The notes beneath the pieces are model-generated. The model did not search any database. It saw only the letters and a program-made list of their open reading frames with translations, and was not told the DNA's origin. The position numbers and the translations under genes were made by a program. From positions 1 to 22,996 of the forward strand of contig CAMZGB010000007.1 in the NCBI GenBank assembly GCA_947306285.1: 22,996 bases of DNA, written 5' to 3'. Origin of the DNA: an uncultured Lachnospira sp. (GTDB taxonomy: Bacteria > Bacillota > Clostridia > Lachnospirales > Lachnospiraceae). This document shows, in pieces, positions 22,300 to 22,996 of this stretch; position 1 is the stretch's first letter; the number at the start of each line of letters is the position of its first letter.

Positions 22300-22880
22300 T
22301 TCTTTATACCTATTAAACATGTTACAGATTTTGTAGGCATTAGCATCGAAGCATCATTGACATGCACCCCTACTTGTCTGCTTGCATCTAGCATTTCCAA
22401 AAATTCTTTTTGTTTTGTAATAGGAAAGTCTCCATAACCTAATCCATATCTAAAAGTCTTATCATACCCTTCGTAGTCTCTCATTATTATTTCTTCCGCT
22501 TTGTCTAAAACAGACTCAGTCAAAAACGATGCCATTTTATCAATCATCATCGCTTCCGCCATCGAAGTGACTTGTTTTTTCCTAATAAGATTGTCCACTT
22601 CACTTCCAAGCGTTCCACAAATGCAAATGCATTTTTCTGAATCCTTTAAGTGTTCTTTGACGGTGTCTCCTTCTAACTCAAAACCAGAGTCAACCATCTC
22701 TTCATTATCATAATCAAACACTCGATATACGAAGCATGCATTAATAGTTTCTGTTAATTCTTTTTCACATATCAAAAGAAGTTCTTTTACACTGTCATCT
22801 AAAGATTCATCTTCGTATCCTAGAGTTTTAAGAACTTCTTTGAAATCAATATCTTCTGTTTTAATGTTATGCTTGTTCAT
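22296..22880 (-). CDS. free-standing methionine synthase reactivation-domain protein
   Basis: A 194-residue cytoplasmic protein that resembles the C-terminal AdoMet-binding activation domain of long MetH enzymes. Visible features are MAEAMMIDKMASFLTE in the middle, then RYGLGYGDFPITKQKEF, which corresponds to the RPxxGYPxxPDH-type AdoMet motif, and the closing NDASMLMPTKSVTCLIGI. In long MetH this domain allows reductive remethylation of inactive cob(II)alamin using S-adenosylmethionine. As a separate gene between metF and short metH it probably does the same in trans. The ATG at 22880 lies 2 nt after the metF stop without a good Shine-Dalgarno sequence, and its TGA overlaps the metH start, so all three genes look translationally coupled. 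Confidence 0.85.
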   Translation of the reverse strand: MNKHNIKTEDIDFKEVLKTLGYEDESLDDSVKELLLICEKELTETINACFVYRVFDYDNEEMVDSGFELEGDTVKEHLKDSEKCICICGTLGSEVDNLIRKKQVTSMAEAMMIDKMASFLTESVLDKAEEIIMRDYEGYDKTFRYGLGYGDFPITKQKEFLEMLDASRQVGVHVNDASMLMPTKSVTCLIGIKK

Positions 22881-22882
22881 TC

Positions 22883-22996
22883 TTATTTAAACTTCAATAT
22901 ATTATTTACAGCCTCGGTAATCTTTCTCGCAACGTAAGCATCATTCATTGTGTAAATATGAACTCCATCCACTCCGTTTGCTACCAAGTCCATTAT
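22883..22996 (-). CDS. metF: methylenetetrahydrofolate reductase, C-terminal end only
   Basis: Only the last 37 codons are inside the window. They contain VANGVDGVHIYTMNDAYVA, which matches the conserved end of MetF (GVxGxHxYTMN), and end ILKFK before a TAA. MetF reduces 5,10-methylenetetrahydrofolate to 5-methyltetrahydrofolate, the methyl donor for the adjacent metH. The stop codon is 2 nt before the reactivation-domain gene. The N-terminal part lies outside the window. Confidence 0.88.
   Translation of the reverse strand: MMDLVANGVDGVHIYTMNDAYVARKITEAVNNILKFK

Noticed and set aside
22300..22320. Upstream metH start at 22320
   Set aside because: No Shine-Dalgarno sequence; the ATG at 22299 makes the classic ATGA overlap and matches the usual MetH N-terminus.
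1..22996. CRISPR arrays, toxin-antitoxin pairs, phage defence genes
   Set aside because: Nearly all the sequence is explained by the genes listed; no spaced direct repeats or defence-type proteins were seen.

Overview
The window is a low-GC, all-minus-strand stretch of a Firmicutes chromosome. Gene content and protein style (GldFG-type ABC operon with a DUF4340 gene, DUF6106 next to FakA, four-cysteine L28, split MetH, Lys-rich Big_2 surface proteins) fit a gut Lachnospiraceae member. A pectin- or uronate-using lineage is possible because of the large GH105 fusion. The genus is not determinable from this sequence alone.

Layout in the direction of transcription (from 22996 down to 1): (a) A methionine/one-carbon operon: metF 3' end, a free-standing MetH reactivation-domain gene, and a short metH, joined by a 2-nt gap and a 4-nt overlap. 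(b) rpmB (L28) with its own promoter and terminator. (c) A long run asp23-like, fakA, DUF6106, guaB, membrane-anchored trigger-factor/FKBP-like protein, secreted CAP/Big_2 protein, thrS. The gaps are 9-51 nt and I see no internal terminator. (d) infC-rpmI-rplT behind a strong promoter and an attenuating L20-type leader; infC starts with ATT. (e) A three-gene ABC system: ATPase, fused GldF-GldG permease, DUF4340 membrane protein. (f) A single tRNA-Leu with anticodon AAG. (g) An accessory pair: a 1006-residue secreted enzyme (Big_2, InlB-type repeat, BNR_4-like propeller, GH105) and a small lipoprotein. (h) dnaG followed after 1 nt by trmK, with no rpoD between them.

The most interesting points are the apparent lyase-plus-unsaturated-glycuronidase fusion, the AAG tRNA-Leu, the missing rpoD in the dnaG cluster with a nearly leaderless dnaG, and a 22-bp perfect palindrome abutting the fakA ribosome binding site. 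There is also a recurring compact design in which a terminator hairpin contains the -35 region of the next promoter, and a readable terminator/antiterminator switch in the infC leader. No CRISPR array, transposase, integrase, rRNA or prophage gene is visible. No gene-free stretch exceeds about 225 nt.
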